64,000 bases of DNA from Paenibacillus elgii NBRC 100335 (GCF_004000865.1 NZ_BIMB01000026.1:1-64000), one strand, 5' to 3'. Counted from the first letter of the stretch, positions 1 to 8,329 are shown. Made by a program: numbers and translations. The notes: generated by a model not told the origin, from the sequence alone.

Positions 1-3
1 AGC

Positions 4-27
4 AACCCCATTCGGGGTTATTTTTTT
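4..27 (+). terminator. Intrinsic terminator at the left edge
   Basis: A six-pair stem (AACCCC / GGGGTT) with a four-base loop is followed by a run of T. It would end a rightward transcript arriving from outside the window. Confidence 0.75.
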
Positions 28-79
28 TATAAACTTCAGAATTTATCCGATGTCTCATATTCTCCCCCAAAAATCTGAT

Positions 80-114
80 GAGCAGCTTGCCTAAGGCAAC
101 TGCTCCTTTTTTTT
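80..114 (+). terminator. Second rightward intrinsic terminator
   Basis: GAGCAG-TTGCC pairs with GGCAA-CTGCTC around a TAA loop with one bulged base, and eight T follow. It backs up the terminator at 4-27. The rest of 1-411 shows no credible gene apart from the leftward terminator at 284-325. Confidence 0.75.
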
Positions 115-283
115 ACTGAATTCTTGTGGGATTAAGAAATCCTTATTATAGCGGGGAGAGCTGAACAGACTATTATTCCGGGCCATCGTTTATCTTGCTG
201 TCACAACCTCCATCGATGAGGAACAATGATCTAAAGATCGGAGCTGATTCACCGCCTAAAAAAGCTTCGAATCACGAAACATT

Positions 284-325
284 GAAAAAAGAAAGCAGCT
301 TCGGACATGTTGCCCGGAGCTGCTT
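284..325 (-). terminator. Leftward terminator for the glutaredoxin operon
   Basis: Read leftward, a 12-pair stem (AAGCAGCTCCGG / CCGAAGCTGCTT, one G-T pair) is followed by TCTTTTTT. It sits just past the glutaredoxin gene and probably ends the transcript that starts at the siroheme-reductase-like gene. Confidence 0.75.
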
Positions 326-411
326 AACCTATGCTTTCGGAGCATAGCCGAATGCGCGAAACACTGTCTATATATTCGTTACAGTTTAATTGCTCTAGGC
401 GTACGCATATG

Positions 412-651
412 TTAACTTAACAATTCTCTTATCTCACTTAAATTTTCTGCAAATCCAACAAACACCTTATCGCCAATTACGATCGTCGGAACAATTTGTT
501 TTCCCGTCAAGTTCCAGACTTCCTCTGCATACTTGACGTTTTCTTCGCAGTTATAATCTGTATAGGCAATCTCGTGCTCTTTGAAGTAACGCTTGGCATA
601 ATTGCAGTCACTGCAAGTGGGGATCGAATAAATTTTTACGGGTTCCTTCAT
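412..651 (-). CDS. Glutaredoxin-family small thiol protein
   Basis: A 79-residue protein with the thioredoxin fold of small glutaredoxins. The active-site CSDC (CxxC) lies in an IPTCSDCNYAK context near residue 13, and the conserved VPTIVIGD turn with the cis-proline lies near residue 54. Such proteins pass electrons from glutathione, bacillithiol or a reductase to target disulfides in the cytoplasm. The start has an AAGGAG site seven bases upstream. It is the last gene of a leftward series after a siroheme-reductase-like gene and a dead copZ remnant, which suggests a redox or copper stress setting. Family assignment is firm; the partner is unknown. NrdH-redoxin or YruB-like are alternatives. 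Confidence 0.85.
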   Translation of the reverse strand: MKEPVKIYSIPTCSDCNYAKRYFKEHEIAYTDYNCEENVKYAEEVWNLTGKQIVPTIVIGDKVFVGFAENLSEIRELLS

Positions 652-668
652 TCCAGAATCACTCCTTG

Positions 669-753
669 CTACTATCGAATAACAAGTGCCCCTTCAATCG
701 CTCGGACAAGAGCGGCAAGACATGCCTTGTACTTTAACAGTTGCTTCTTACAT
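669..753 (-). pseudogene. Remnant of a CopZ-like copper chaperone
   Basis: Read leftward, a good ribosome site (GAGGAGGT) leads to ATG followed at once by TAA. The same frame then encodes EATVKVQGMSCRSC, the start of a heavy-metal-associated domain with its CxxC. After a one-base shift the next frame reads VRAIEGAL, the conserved first helix of CopZ. The match then fades, so about half of a chaperone of roughly 68 residues is left. It carries an early stop, a frameshift and a truncation. Its neighbours include a Met-rich multicopper oxidase, which fits a decayed copper-handling locus. The reading is from motif order only. Confidence 0.65.
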
Positions 754-777
754 GGTTCACCTCCTCTCAGAAATCCA

Positions 778-1398
778 TTAACCAGCAATTTGCTGGAGCT
801 GTTCGAGTGAGATCCGGTCCACAAATTTGTTGAATTTTTCTTTACCCTTCGCGTGTGCCTTATAGAAATGGATAATGGCCGTTACGACTGGAACGAGGCG
901 GTCTTCGGTTAATCCTGATACAAGCAGTTTGGCAAAGGAGGTTTTAAGCCCCTTCGGTTCACCGCCAACGTAGATGTCAAATCTATCTCGCATTTTAACA
1001 ACGCCGATATCTTTAAGTAACGGCTCGCTTGTACCTAAAGCACAACCTGCATACCCGATCTTAAGGGGTGTGGGCGTTTCAATACCTGCTATTGCTTTAT
1101 TTAAGGTTCGGGCCGTATCCAAACCAGTCTCTTCAGCCCCTTTACAGAAATTACAGGCGATCAGACTTTTGGTCGCAAACCCTGCCGGATACACTTCAAG
1201 GCCATAACGCTCAAGATCTTCTTTTATGGCATCACGCCGTTCGAGGGGTACTTCTGCATAAAGCTGTTTGAATGTTGTCATCTCAATTTTTGCATCCGCC
1301 CCTACGGCGGCACTGATTTTGGCAAGCTGCTCCGGTGTAAACAGGCTGCCTCCAGCTTGAATCGCTGCGCTAATTGCGATTTTGGTTGTTTCTCCCAT
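778..1398 (-). CDS. Nitrite/sulfite reductase-like siroheme protein, half-size
   Basis: A 206-residue protein resembling one half of the sulfite/nitrite reductase hemoprotein family. A CNFCKGAEETGLD stretch lies mid-protein and a GYAGCALGTSEP stretch follows. In full enzymes four cysteines bind the 4Fe-4S cluster and siroheme in C-x5-C and C-x3-C pairs. Here only three are visible, because GCALG replaces the usual GCPNxC, so cofactor binding may differ. The ATG at 1398 has AGGTGGG at proper distance; an upstream ATG at 1404 is too close to it. It heads the leftward copper/redox series with glutaredoxin. It is unlikely to be a complete assimilatory reductase on its own. Confidence 0.7.
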   Translation of the reverse strand: MGETTKIAISAAIQAGGSLFTPEQLAKISAAVGADAKIEMTTFKQLYAEVPLERRDAIKEDLERYGLEVYPAGFATKSLIACNFCKGAEETGLDTARTLNKAIAGIETPTPLKIGYAGCALGTSEPLLKDIGVVKMRDRFDIYVGGEPKGLKTSFAKLLVSGLTEDRLVPVVTAIIHFYKAHAKGKEKFNKFVDRISLEQLQQIAG

Positions 1399-1498
1399 GA
1401 CCATCCCACCTATCTTCGAAATTTATCGAATCATTTCACATCATTGGGCTTTCGGGCCGGTTTATTGGCTTCAGCACTGGCGAGCGCTCATTTTTGTA

Positions 1499-3037
1499 TT
1501 ACTCCGGTTTATTTCCTGCATTCGGGTCTGCAACAAAATCAGTCTTATAGTCTGTATATTTTAATTCCGTTACCATGCCGGCTGAAGCATGATGAAGATC
1601 GTGACAATGGAACATCCAGTTCCCTTCATTAGCTGCTTCGAATGCAACAACATATTCATCGCCCGGCTTCAAATTCAACGTATCCTTCATCATTGGTGAT
1701 CCTTCAAGCGGTTTCCCGTTCTTGCTTAGTACTTGAAAGAAGTGACCGTGTAGGTGCATCGGATGATCGTCGGTTTTCGAATTATTGACGAGGCGAACCT
1801 TGACGGTATCTCTTTTTTTGACGTTTATCGGTTCGGTGTCCGGAAACGTTTTTCCGTTTATGGTGTAGACCATTTCCCCGTTTTTCATTTCGGTGTTCAA
1901 ATTCATCGTGTATTCCAACGTGTACTTCTGATCTAACGTAAAGTTAGCTTTGCCCGCTTCGCCGTATCGACTCATATCGACAGCCGCCAGCTTCTCCGAT
2001 TCATTCGCTTTGTCGGAACCCGCGGCAGCTCCTTCATAAGCGATCGTCGCTTTCATCCCTTTAATAGCAGCGTTGTTGCCATGGTCCTCGATCAACCATT
2101 TGCCTGGATTGTTCGCGACAAATTCAATATCGTAACGTTCTCCTGGAGCAATACTTATCACATTATCTTTCAAGATATCCGGATTGTTTATCGGCTGCCC
2201 ATCGGTAGCAATAACTTTGAATTCATGTCCGTGCAAATGAATTTGATGAGACAAATAGCCTGCATTGATCAAACGGATTCGGACTCTATCTCCCTGCTTG
2301 ACAGGGAGCTGATCCACCAGCGAGCCGGATTTTCCATTTATGGTGTACAGATCGTACATGCTCATATCATGTCCCATATTCATCGTACTGTGATTCATGC
2401 CGGACATATTGCCGCCAGACATGTTCATGCCGGACATTTCCCCGGAGATCATCCATTCATCCAGCATCAGTGTGTAATCGCGCTCCACTTTTTCCTCGTT
2501 TTTACCTTCTACAACGAAAGAACCGTATAATCCACGATCTAACTGATTTACACTATCCTGATGTGAATGGTACCAGTAGGTGCCGGGGACATCCGCTTTA
2601 AACTCGTACGTAAACGATTGGCCCGGTTGAACCGCATTTTGCGTTACGCCTGGTATGCCGTCCATCGCGTTTGGTACGGGAACGCCGTGCCAATGAATGG
2701 TGACTGGCTCAGGCAACTGGTTCTTCAAGTTAATCTTAACCGTATCTCCTTGCTTAACCCGTATTTGCGGACCGGGAACCGAATTATTAAACGTCCAGAC
2801 AGGCAAAGTTTTGCCGGGGGCTATTTCCTGATTGCTTACGGAAGCCGTCAAATTAATTTCTTTGCCCGTTAGAACAGTTGGCTTCACCGTCTGCCCATTT
2901 GTCGTCTTTGAGGATGCTTGTGTCTCCTCCATATTCATTTTAGAATGATCCATTCCGCTCATTGAACCGGAACACCCTGCTAATACAACGGATAAGGCCC
3001 CGATTGCAATTATGCTTTTAAACTTCCAACTAGCCAT
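1499..3037 (-). CDS. Multicopper oxidase lipoprotein, Met-rich copper-resistance type
   Basis: A 512-residue exported protein. The N-terminus is a lipoprotein signal with lipobox LAGC near residue 22, so it should be anchored outside the membrane. All four copper motifs are visible: HWHG, WYHSHQD, HPMHLHGH and HCHDLHHASAGM (type 1 plus trinuclear centre). A Met/His-rich segment (GMNMSGGNMSGMNH and similar) near residues 200-225 resembles the copper-binding inserts of CueO and PcoA/CopA, which oxidise Cu(I) to Cu(II). AAAGGA precedes the ATG. It stands alone, but a CopZ-like remnant lies about 750 bases downstream. Laccase-like activity on phenols is also possible. Confidence 0.88.
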   Translation of the reverse strand: MASWKFKSIIAIGALSVVLAGCSGSMSGMDHSKMNMEETQASSKTTNGQTVKPTVLTGKEINLTASVSNQEIAPGKTLPVWTFNNSVPGPQIRVKQGDTVKINLKNQLPEPVTIHWHGVPVPNAMDGIPGVTQNAVQPGQSFTYEFKADVPGTYWYHSHQDSVNQLDRGLYGSFVVEGKNEEKVERDYTLMLDEWMISGEMSGMNMSGGNMSGMNHSTMNMGHDMSMYDLYTINGKSGSLVDQLPVKQGDRVRIRLINAGYLSHQIHLHGHEFKVIATDGQPINNPDILKDNVISIAPGERYDIEFVANNPGKWLIEDHGNNAAIKGMKATIAYEGAAAGSDKANESEKLAAVDMSRYGEAGKANFTLDQKYTLEYTMNLNTEMKNGEMVYTINGKTFPDTEPINVKKRDTVKVRLVNNSKTDDHPMHLHGHFFQVLSKNGKPLEGSPMMKDTLNLKPGDEYVVAFEAANEGNWMFHCHDLHHASAGMVTELKYTDYKTDFVADPNAGNKPE

Positions 3038-3177
3038 GAGTTATCAATCCTTTCTGTATCAAAAAATCCGATAGATCCATCATAGCCGGTTCATATGTAG
3101 AACTTTTGAAGAAAAGGAAAATGGAAGTCTTGCACACAATTTGTTAAATGGGGATAAGCTGATAAAAAATATATGAT

Positions 3178-3306
3178 CGGCGGACCGGCGGCAGCGGCCT
3201 TGGTCTGACCATTGTAAAGGAATTGGTTTCAGCTCACGGCGGGGAAATATCGGCAGAAAGTGGGCAAGGCACTACGTTTACAATACGGCTTCCCAAGGGA
3301 AAGTAG
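3178..3306 (+). pseudogene. C-terminal fragment of a sensor histidine kinase
   Basis: The frame ending at the TAG at 3304-3306 reads [20 protein letters not shown], then ends in a [11 protein letters not shown] stretch. These are the G2/F box and last strand of a HATPase domain, with a natural stop. A stop codon at 3163 closes the frame upstream and no start or dimerisation domain is present, so about 40 residues of an enzyme of 350 or more remain. It abuts other gene fragments and is a dead remnant. Confidence 0.85.
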
Positions 3307-3599
3307 ACGATCTCACACAGGATCTTCAAAATCAGTGCAAAGATAATGAATCCAGAGATTAGTACCGGTCGACGACCAATGCGGTCAGACAACATGCCTA
3401 AAGGCATCGAGAAGATACTGCTGATCATAATAAACGTGAAAAAAGCGAGCGGGATTAAGGCTGGGAGCATCCCAGCGTCTTGCAAACGCAAAACCAGAAA
3501 CGTATCAGAGAAATTGGCGACCGAAAATAGTGTCGAAATTATGGAAAGCCATATAAAGCGCCGATTTAAGTTTCTAAACCCGATTTTGGGAAGTTTCAC
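3300..3599 (-). pseudogene. Internal fragment of an MFS transporter
   Basis: About 100 residues matching the middle-to-C-terminal part of a major facilitator protein. A cytoplasmic lead-in (KIGFRNLNRRF) and two membrane helices are followed by the signature loop GMLSDRIGRRPVLISG and a further helix. The N-terminal six helices and the last helices are absent. At the left end the frame runs into the antisense of the kinase fragment and loses similarity. At the right end it stops at the join with the LysR fragment. The initial ATG is therefore accidental. Confidence 0.8.
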
Positions 3600-3899
3600 T
3601 TGGTTTCCGCTAAAAAGCCGATGGGGTGGGCGGAGTTAAGTTCCTATCCTGTTATCATGTTGGAAAGAGGAAGCAGTTCCCGTGCCTTCGTAGATTATTT
3701 TGTAGAGAGCCAAGGAATCGTTCTTCGTCCTGAAATTGAATTGGGCAGCCTTGATTTATTGCTTCAATTCGCGCAAGCGGGGCTCGGTGTGGCATGCATC
3801 ATTCGCGATTTTGCCAGGAATGAGCTGGGGCAAGGGCAAGTTGTGGAGCTTTTGCAGAAAAGTCCAATTCCTCCTCGCAAGGTAGGTTTGATTCATTAA
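3600..3899 (+). pseudogene. Fragment of a LysR-type regulator, effector domain only
   Basis: About 95 residues matching the second half of a LysR substrate-binding domain: LSSYPVIMLERGSSSR, then LDLLLQFAQAGLGVACIIRD. The winged-helix DNA-binding domain and the first effector subdomain are missing, and the natural C-terminus is cut. The segment abuts the MFS fragment, so it cannot work as a regulator. No clear gene is seen between its end and the DedA remnant (3900-3986). Confidence 0.8.
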
Positions 3900-3986
3900 A
3901 TGCTGTTCCCGTTTCCGCAGCAGCCCGTCGTCTTCTAGATATGCTGCCGTAACGCTTATACGACTCCATTAAATCAACTCTTTGGC

Positions 3987-4607
3987 TTATTTCGCTTTTA
4001 TTTGTTCACTCTTCGCTCTTCTTACGAACCAAATTATTAAAGCGGATGCAATTAGAAGAGCTAGCCCAATCACTAAATATCGATGTATCGTTTCGGTAAC
4101 GGCACGCCAATGCTCTCCTAAATACGTACCTGAAGTGATAAATGTAAAAGCCTAGATCATGGCTCCAGGCGCTGCATACAGACTAAAGACTCGATAAGAC
4201 CATTTGCTTATTCCGGCGCTGTAAGCTGTTAAATGACGGACTCCCGGAATGAAGTATCCAATCGTGAGCGCAAACTTACCAAACCTATTAAACCAATGCT
4301 GTGTGCTGTCCAACTTCTCTTTTGTGATATGAATTTTTAGCCCATATTTTTCTAAAAGCGGATACCCGAATTTATGTCCAATAAAATAGCTGGCGGACAT
4401 ACCGATAAAGCTTCCTAATACCGAAACAATCAATGTGGGAAAATAATGAAGTTCGCCTTTTGAAATTAAGTACCCTGAGAAAGTCATCAAAATCTCGTCT
4501 GGAACCGGCAAGCCTATAATACCAAGGACTAAGGCACCGAAAATGCCTATATAGCCATAGTGAGCAATGAACCAAAAAAGCTTATGCTGAACCATGGGAA
4601 GTTGCAT
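3987..4607 (-). pseudogene. DedA-family membrane protein interrupted by an amber codon
   Basis: The leftward frame from ATG 4607 to TAA 3987 would give 206 residues, the usual DedA length. TAG at 4152-4154 stops it after residue 151. Beyond the stop the same frame continues without a shift as AFTFITSGTYLGEHW and a last membrane helix ending in a basic tail, so the stop probably replaces a TGG (Trp) codon. Visible DedA traits are the early helix with GLPVPDEILMTFSG and the GYFIPGVRH stretch. DedA proteins are undecaprenyl-phosphate or phospholipid flippase-like. A truncated 151-residue product, suppression or a sequence error are all possible. Confidence 0.8.
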
Positions 4608-4689
4608 CTCCTTCTAGGTTGTGGTTTTTCTCTTTAGTTTTTCCAAAACCCGCAATGTCATGACCCCAGTAGAAAATACCATTATTCCA

Positions 4690-4739
4690 TTGACTTAACA
4701 AACCACCCGTGTTATATTGTGCATACACGACATACACAA
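4690..4739 (+). promoter_or_regulatory. Promoter with overlapping operator of the GntR/ABC operon
   Basis: TTGACT (4690-4695), a 17-base spacer and TATATT (4713-4718) form a good SigA promoter. An imperfect dyad with TTGTG and CACAA ends at 4717-4739 overlaps the -10 and the expected transcript start. This is a likely site for the YtrA-type repressor encoded in the same operon. AAAGAGGAGGT precedes the first gene. Confidence 0.65.
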
Positions 4740-4758
4740 TTTAAAGAGGAGGTACTTT

Positions 4759-5613
4759 ATGCTGGCATTAGACATTAAAAATTTAAATAAGAAATATCAA
4801 AATTTCCAGTTAAAAGATGTATCGTTTCAATTGGAAAAGGGTTATATTATGGGATTTATCGGTGCCAATGGCGCAGGAAAAACAACCACAATAAAATCGA
4901 TCCTGAATATGATTCATATTGATAGCGGCGAGGTACGTATTTTGGGCAAAAACATTGCCGAACACGAAATCGAATTGAAACAAGAAATCGGATACGCATT
5001 CGGCGGCATCGATTTTTATACTCGAAGCAAGATGAAAACGTTGACCGATGTAATTAAGAAGTTCTATACGAATTGGGATGATGAAATTTATTATCACTAT
5101 CTGAGAAAATTTAAATTGGATGAAAATAAAAAAATCGTCGAATTGTCGACGGGAATGAAAGTAAAGTACAGCTTGGCTCTTGCCTTGTCTCACGGTGCGA
5201 AGCTTCTCATCCTTGATGAACCAACAAGCGGACTCGATCCGGTCGCAAGAGATGAACTGTTGGAAATTTTTCAAGAGCTCGTCGTAGATGGCGAAATCAG
5301 CATTCTTTTCTCTACTCATATTACATCTGACTTGGAGAAATGCGCCGATTTTATTACTTTTATCGATAACGGACAAATTATCAACAGTTCTGAGAAAGAT
5401 GAATTTATTGCGTCATATCGCCTGCTGAATGGTAACGAAAGGCAGCTAAACCAGGTGAAAGAAAAGTTGATTTCCTACAAAATAAATTCATTCGGCTTTA
5501 CAGGACTGATCCACTCCAGAGACTTGGATCCCTCTTCCGACATTAAAGCAGCCACACCGAGTCTTGAGGAAATCATGATTTATTTCGCGAAAAAGGAGGA
5601 TATGTATGTATAA
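4759..5613 (+). CDS. ABC transporter ATP-binding protein of a YtrA-controlled operon
   Basis: A 284-residue cytoplasmic ATPase. The Walker A is GANGAGKTT near residue 38, a degenerate signature (LSTGMKVKYSLALAL) follows, then Walker B LLILDEPTSGLDP and the switch histidine in FSTH. The ATG at 4759 follows AAAGAGGAGGT at ideal spacing; a further-upstream ATG would lie inside the operator region. It overlaps the permease gene by eight bases and is co-transcribed with it and the GntR regulator. ABC-2 systems of this layout (YtrBC-like, BcrA-like) often respond to cell-envelope antibiotics. The substrate cannot be read from the sequence. Confidence 0.9.
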   Translation: MLALDIKNLNKKYQNFQLKDVSFQLEKGYIMGFIGANGAGKTTTIKSILNMIHIDSGEVRILGKNIAEHEIELKQEIGYAFGGIDFYTRSKMKTLTDVIKKFYTNWDDEIYYHYLRKFKLDENKKIVELSTGMKVKYSLALALSHGAKLLILDEPTSGLDPVARDELLEIFQELVVDGEISILFSTHITSDLEKCADFITFIDNGQIINSSEKDEFIASYRLLNGNERQLNQVKEKLISYKINSFGFTGLIHSRDLDPSSDIKAATPSLEEIMIYFAKKEDMYV

Positions 5614-6262
5614 CTTAGTAATGAAGGATTTGAAATTAGGCGTAAGTCCAATGTTGTTTATAATGCCTCTTCTTATGGGCGCCTTAATGCTCGTGCCTGG
5701 CTGGATCTATTTTATTGTCATTTTGTATTTTTGCTGGATCACGATACCGAATATGTTTGCCGGATATAGAACTCAGAACGATTTGATATTTACCACGATG
5801 ATGCCTGTAACCAGAAAAGACATGGTGAAAGCAAGGGTGTTCGTTATTGTCATTCTGGAATTATTGCATATTGTTAATGCAATGATCTTTGGTATGATAA
5901 ATATTCGCTTATACCCGAATCTGACCAATCATTTCTTCGCGCCTCACATGGGTTTTTGGGGATTATGTTTTGTCATGCTTGCGATTTTCAACATTATCTT
6001 TATTCCCATGTATTACAAGACAGCGTATAAATATGGCGGGGCAATGTTCGCATCCGTTTCAGCTGCTATGCTTTTTGCCGGAGTTGCACAGTGGATCGGA
6101 ATCCAAAATTCTTTTGTGTCCGACATTTTCAATGGTACCGGCGCCCACAATACGGCGCTTCAAACCTCCATCCTGATCGCGGGAATCGTGATATTTGTTG
6201 TATTCACCATGATTGCTTATCAGATTGGGTTTAAACGATTCCTAAAAGTGGAAATCCAATGA
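5606..6262 (+). CDS. ABC-2 type permease
   Basis: A 218-residue integral membrane protein with six hydrophobic segments, the layout of short ABC-2 permeases paired with the preceding ATPase. A YRTQNDLIFTTMMPVTRKDMVKAR stretch (residues about 52-75, quoted here in part) is the conserved cytoplasmic coupling loop of this family. It starts within the ATPase gene and its end overlaps the regulator start by four bases (ATGA), so the three genes are translationally coupled. The direction of transport and the substrate are unknown; export or antibiotic protection is the usual role. Confidence 0.85.
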   Translation: MYNLVMKDLKLGVSPMLFIMPLLMGALMLVPGWIYFIVILYFCWITIPNMFAGYRTQNDLIFTTMMPVTRKDMVKARVFVIVILELLHIVNAMIFGMINIRLYPNLTNHFFAPHMGFWGLCFVMLAIFNIIFIPMYYKTAYKYGGAMFASVSAAMLFAGVAQWIGIQNSFVSDIFNGTGAHNTALQTSILIAGIVIFVVFTMIAYQIGFKRFLKVEIQ

Positions 6263-6624
6263 ATATAGCTATTTCGAACACATCCGAAAAACCGATTTAT
6301 CAGCAACTTTTCGAACAAATCAGCGCCCAAATTCTAAAAGGCGAGTTAGAAAGCGGCTATTGTTTGCCGCCAATTCGACAAGCCGCCCTAGAGCTTCGTG
6401 TTAGTGTCATCACCGTAAAGAAAGCTTGGGAAGAACTCGAACGATGTGGTTTGATCAATACAGTAACAGGTAAAGGGTGTTTTGTAGCCGAATTCTCGTC
6501 CGATGAAATGCTTCAAATACGCAATGAAATGATTTTGAAGCAAATGGTTAACGACACTTCATACTACAAATCCTTCGGCCTCACCCTAGATGAAGTTATT
6601 AAATTATTGAAGAAGATTTATTAA
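6259..6624 (+). CDS. GntR-family regulator, YtrA subfamily
   Basis: A 121-residue repressor. The winged helix (PIYQQLFEQISAQILKGELE, then LPPIRQAALELRVSVITVKK) fills residues 11-75, followed by a short two-helix dimerisation tail. The small size is typical of YtrA-type GntR proteins, which sit inside ABC operons and repress them until an envelope-active drug appears. It overlaps the permease end by ATGA. The dyad at 4717-4739 over the operon promoter is the natural candidate operator. Confidence 0.88.
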   Translation: MNIAISNTSEKPIYQQLFEQISAQILKGELESGYCLPPIRQAALELRVSVITVKKAWEELERCGLINTVTGKGCFVAEFSSDEMLQIRNEMILKQMVNDTSYYKSFGLTLDEVIKLLKKIY

Positions 6625-6642
6625 CAAAGGAGTTAAGTAGTT

Positions 6643-7011
6643 ATGAAAGTGTTAGATAGAACATTTTCCATCGGAGCGATGCTGCTTGTTATCGGAGTCG
6701 TATGGGCGTTTACGATGGATGGCATTGGAACGAAAGAGTGGATTTTGCTACTGTTAGTAACTGTATTGGGCATTATAGCGGGGGTGGTTCAAGGACGGCT
6801 ACTATTTCTAAATAAACGAGGGCAAATCGGATCGGGCAAGATGAAACTCTGGATAGTTGGAATACTCATCGTGTTTGTTGCTCTGAAAGTCGCAATGAAT
6901 ATTTTGATTCCTTCGTATTTAGCTACGAGTGGGAATGGAATCTGGCTGTCGATTGTTTTTGTCATTGGAGGCCTTCTACTCGGGCGCTCATTTTACTTCC
7001 GACTCTGGTGA
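6643..7011 (+). CDS. Small four-helix membrane protein
   Basis: A 122-residue hydrophobic protein with about four membrane segments and short charged loops (LFLNKRGQIGSGK in the middle). It lies 18 bases after the GntR gene with an AAAGGAG site and is probably the last gene of the YtrA-type operon. It has no recognised catalytic motif. The helix pattern resembles CcdC/DUF1453-like proteins, but I cannot assign it. It could be an accessory subunit of the ABC system. Confidence 0.7.
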   Translation: MKVLDRTFSIGAMLLVIGVVWAFTMDGIGTKEWILLLLVTVLGIIAGVVQGRLLFLNKRGQIGSGKMKLWIVGILIVFVALKVAMNILIPSYLATSGNGIWLSIVFVIGGLLLGRSFYFRLW

Positions 7012-7104
7012 ATGGAACGGAAAGTTCTCTTGAAGGAAGCCAGGATTATCGGGAGCTTAATCTTCTCGTCATAATAGGTATGGCAACTGTTTATAACTAA
7101 AATG

Positions 7105-7163
7105 ATACAACCAAATGGCTGTGAATCCTTGGATTACAAGGGTTTGCAGCCATTTGGTTGTAT
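7105..7163. repeat. Long inverted repeat after the ABC operon
   Basis: Seventeen perfectly paired bases (ATACAACCAAATGGCTG and its complement), then a few imperfect inner pairs, form a 59-base hairpin between the ABC operon and the alpha/beta hydrolase. No T-run follows, so it is a weak terminator, a processing site or a small palindromic element. Confidence 0.5.
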
Positions 7164-7300
7164 TAGCTGAAACTTGGCTCTCTCATAACTGTACCGATAC
7201 AGATGTGCTTTTTATTGATTGTAGTGCTTGGTACTCACCATTAAAATGAAATGGGCAAGGGTATTATATATGTAATCGATACGAGGAGGTAGATGAAAAC

Positions 7301-8122
7301 ATGGCTTACTATATCAACGGCGACCGCCGGAATTATTTCATCGAATTTGGATCTGGACGTCCGGTCGTCCTGCTGCACGGCATCAGCAATTCCGGTCGCG
7401 CCTGGGCGCCTCAGATAGCGCCGCTGGTCGAGGCGGGATTTCGGGTGATTGTGCCGGACCATGCCGGGCACGGTGCCTCGGCAAGGCTCGACCGACCGTT
7501 CAGCGTGTCCGACATCGCCGCGGACGTGCTCGCGCTCCTCGATCATCTTTCCATCGAAGCCGCCGACATCATCGGCCTATCGTTGGGCGGGATGGTGGCG
7601 CTCGAGATTGCGCTCACACAGCCTCGGCGCGTCGGGAAACTCATCGTCGCCAACAGCTTCGATACGACGGCAACGGAGGAGTTCCGGATCATGGCTGAAG
7701 GATGGGCTAGAACATTCCGCGGGGAAGATGGTCCGGTCAAGCGCTTTGAAGGCATCTGGCCAATGAATGTCAACGAAGCCTTCCGGGCCAGCGAGGAAGG
7801 GATGAAGACCTATCAGGTGTGGCACGGCCTGGCGGCGACGGCCGACGGACAATCGCTCGCTCATGTCGCGGAGGGGATTGTCGGCTTCGATGCGACCGCG
7901 CGCCTGGATTCCCTTTCCATGCCCGTCCTGTTCATCGCAGGCGAGCAGGACCGCATGTCACCGCCAGCTGTTTCTCGGCGTATGGCCGATCGCGTTCCAG
8001 ATGCCGGCTATGTCGAGATTCAGGGCGCCGCACATATTTCCAATGCGGATTCGGCTGAAGTATTCAACGAGGCCGTCATTAGCTTTCTGGGGGCAGCGCG
8101 GACGAGCACCATGTCAGTTTAA
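7301..8122 (+). CDS. Alpha/beta hydrolase
   Basis: A 273-residue cytoplasmic enzyme with the full catalytic triad of the fold. The oxyanion HGISNSG lies near residue 24, nucleophile GLSLGG near residue 95, acid in GEQDRMSPP and base in GAAHIS. Enol-lactonases (PcaD-like), esterases and C-C hydrolases share this layout, so the substrate is open. GAGGAGG precedes the ATG. Its GC-rich codon use and wording contrast sharply with the AT-richer genes on both sides and look proteobacterial, which suggests recent transfer. It stands alone between a long inverted repeat and a DMT transporter. Confidence 0.85.
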   Translation: MAYYINGDRRNYFIEFGSGRPVVLLHGISNSGRAWAPQIAPLVEAGFRVIVPDHAGHGASARLDRPFSVSDIAADVLALLDHLSIEAADIIGLSLGGMVALEIALTQPRRVGKLIVANSFDTTATEEFRIMAEGWARTFRGEDGPVKRFEGIWPMNVNEAFRASEEGMKTYQVWHGLAATADGQSLAHVAEGIVGFDATARLDSLSMPVLFIAGEQDRMSPPAVSRRMADRVPDAGYVEIQGAAHISNADSAEVFNEAVISFLGAARTSTMSV

Positions 8123-8329
8123 GATCAATGACGAGTTGGGAAGGCACCAAGACTAGGGAATTAAAACCGGTGAGCGAGGCGGTCACGGTCGAGGTGCCGC
8201 CGCTCCTCAAGTCTGAGACATTAAGGCAGTACAGACCGAATCCAAATCTCTAAAATGGTTATGGCAAGCGTGCGGGGTACGAATAAGGAAACCATTTCAG
8301 CTCAAGACGTTGCAGAGGGGATATATGAT

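Noticed and set aside
3900-3986. Leftward frame with YLEDDGLLRKREQ between the LysR and DedA remnants
   Set aside because: Too short and without start, ribosome site or recognisable family.
8128-8253. A 41-codon frame just after the alpha/beta hydrolase
   Set aside because: No ribosome site and no family match that I recognise; kept only as a possible remnant of an imported segment.
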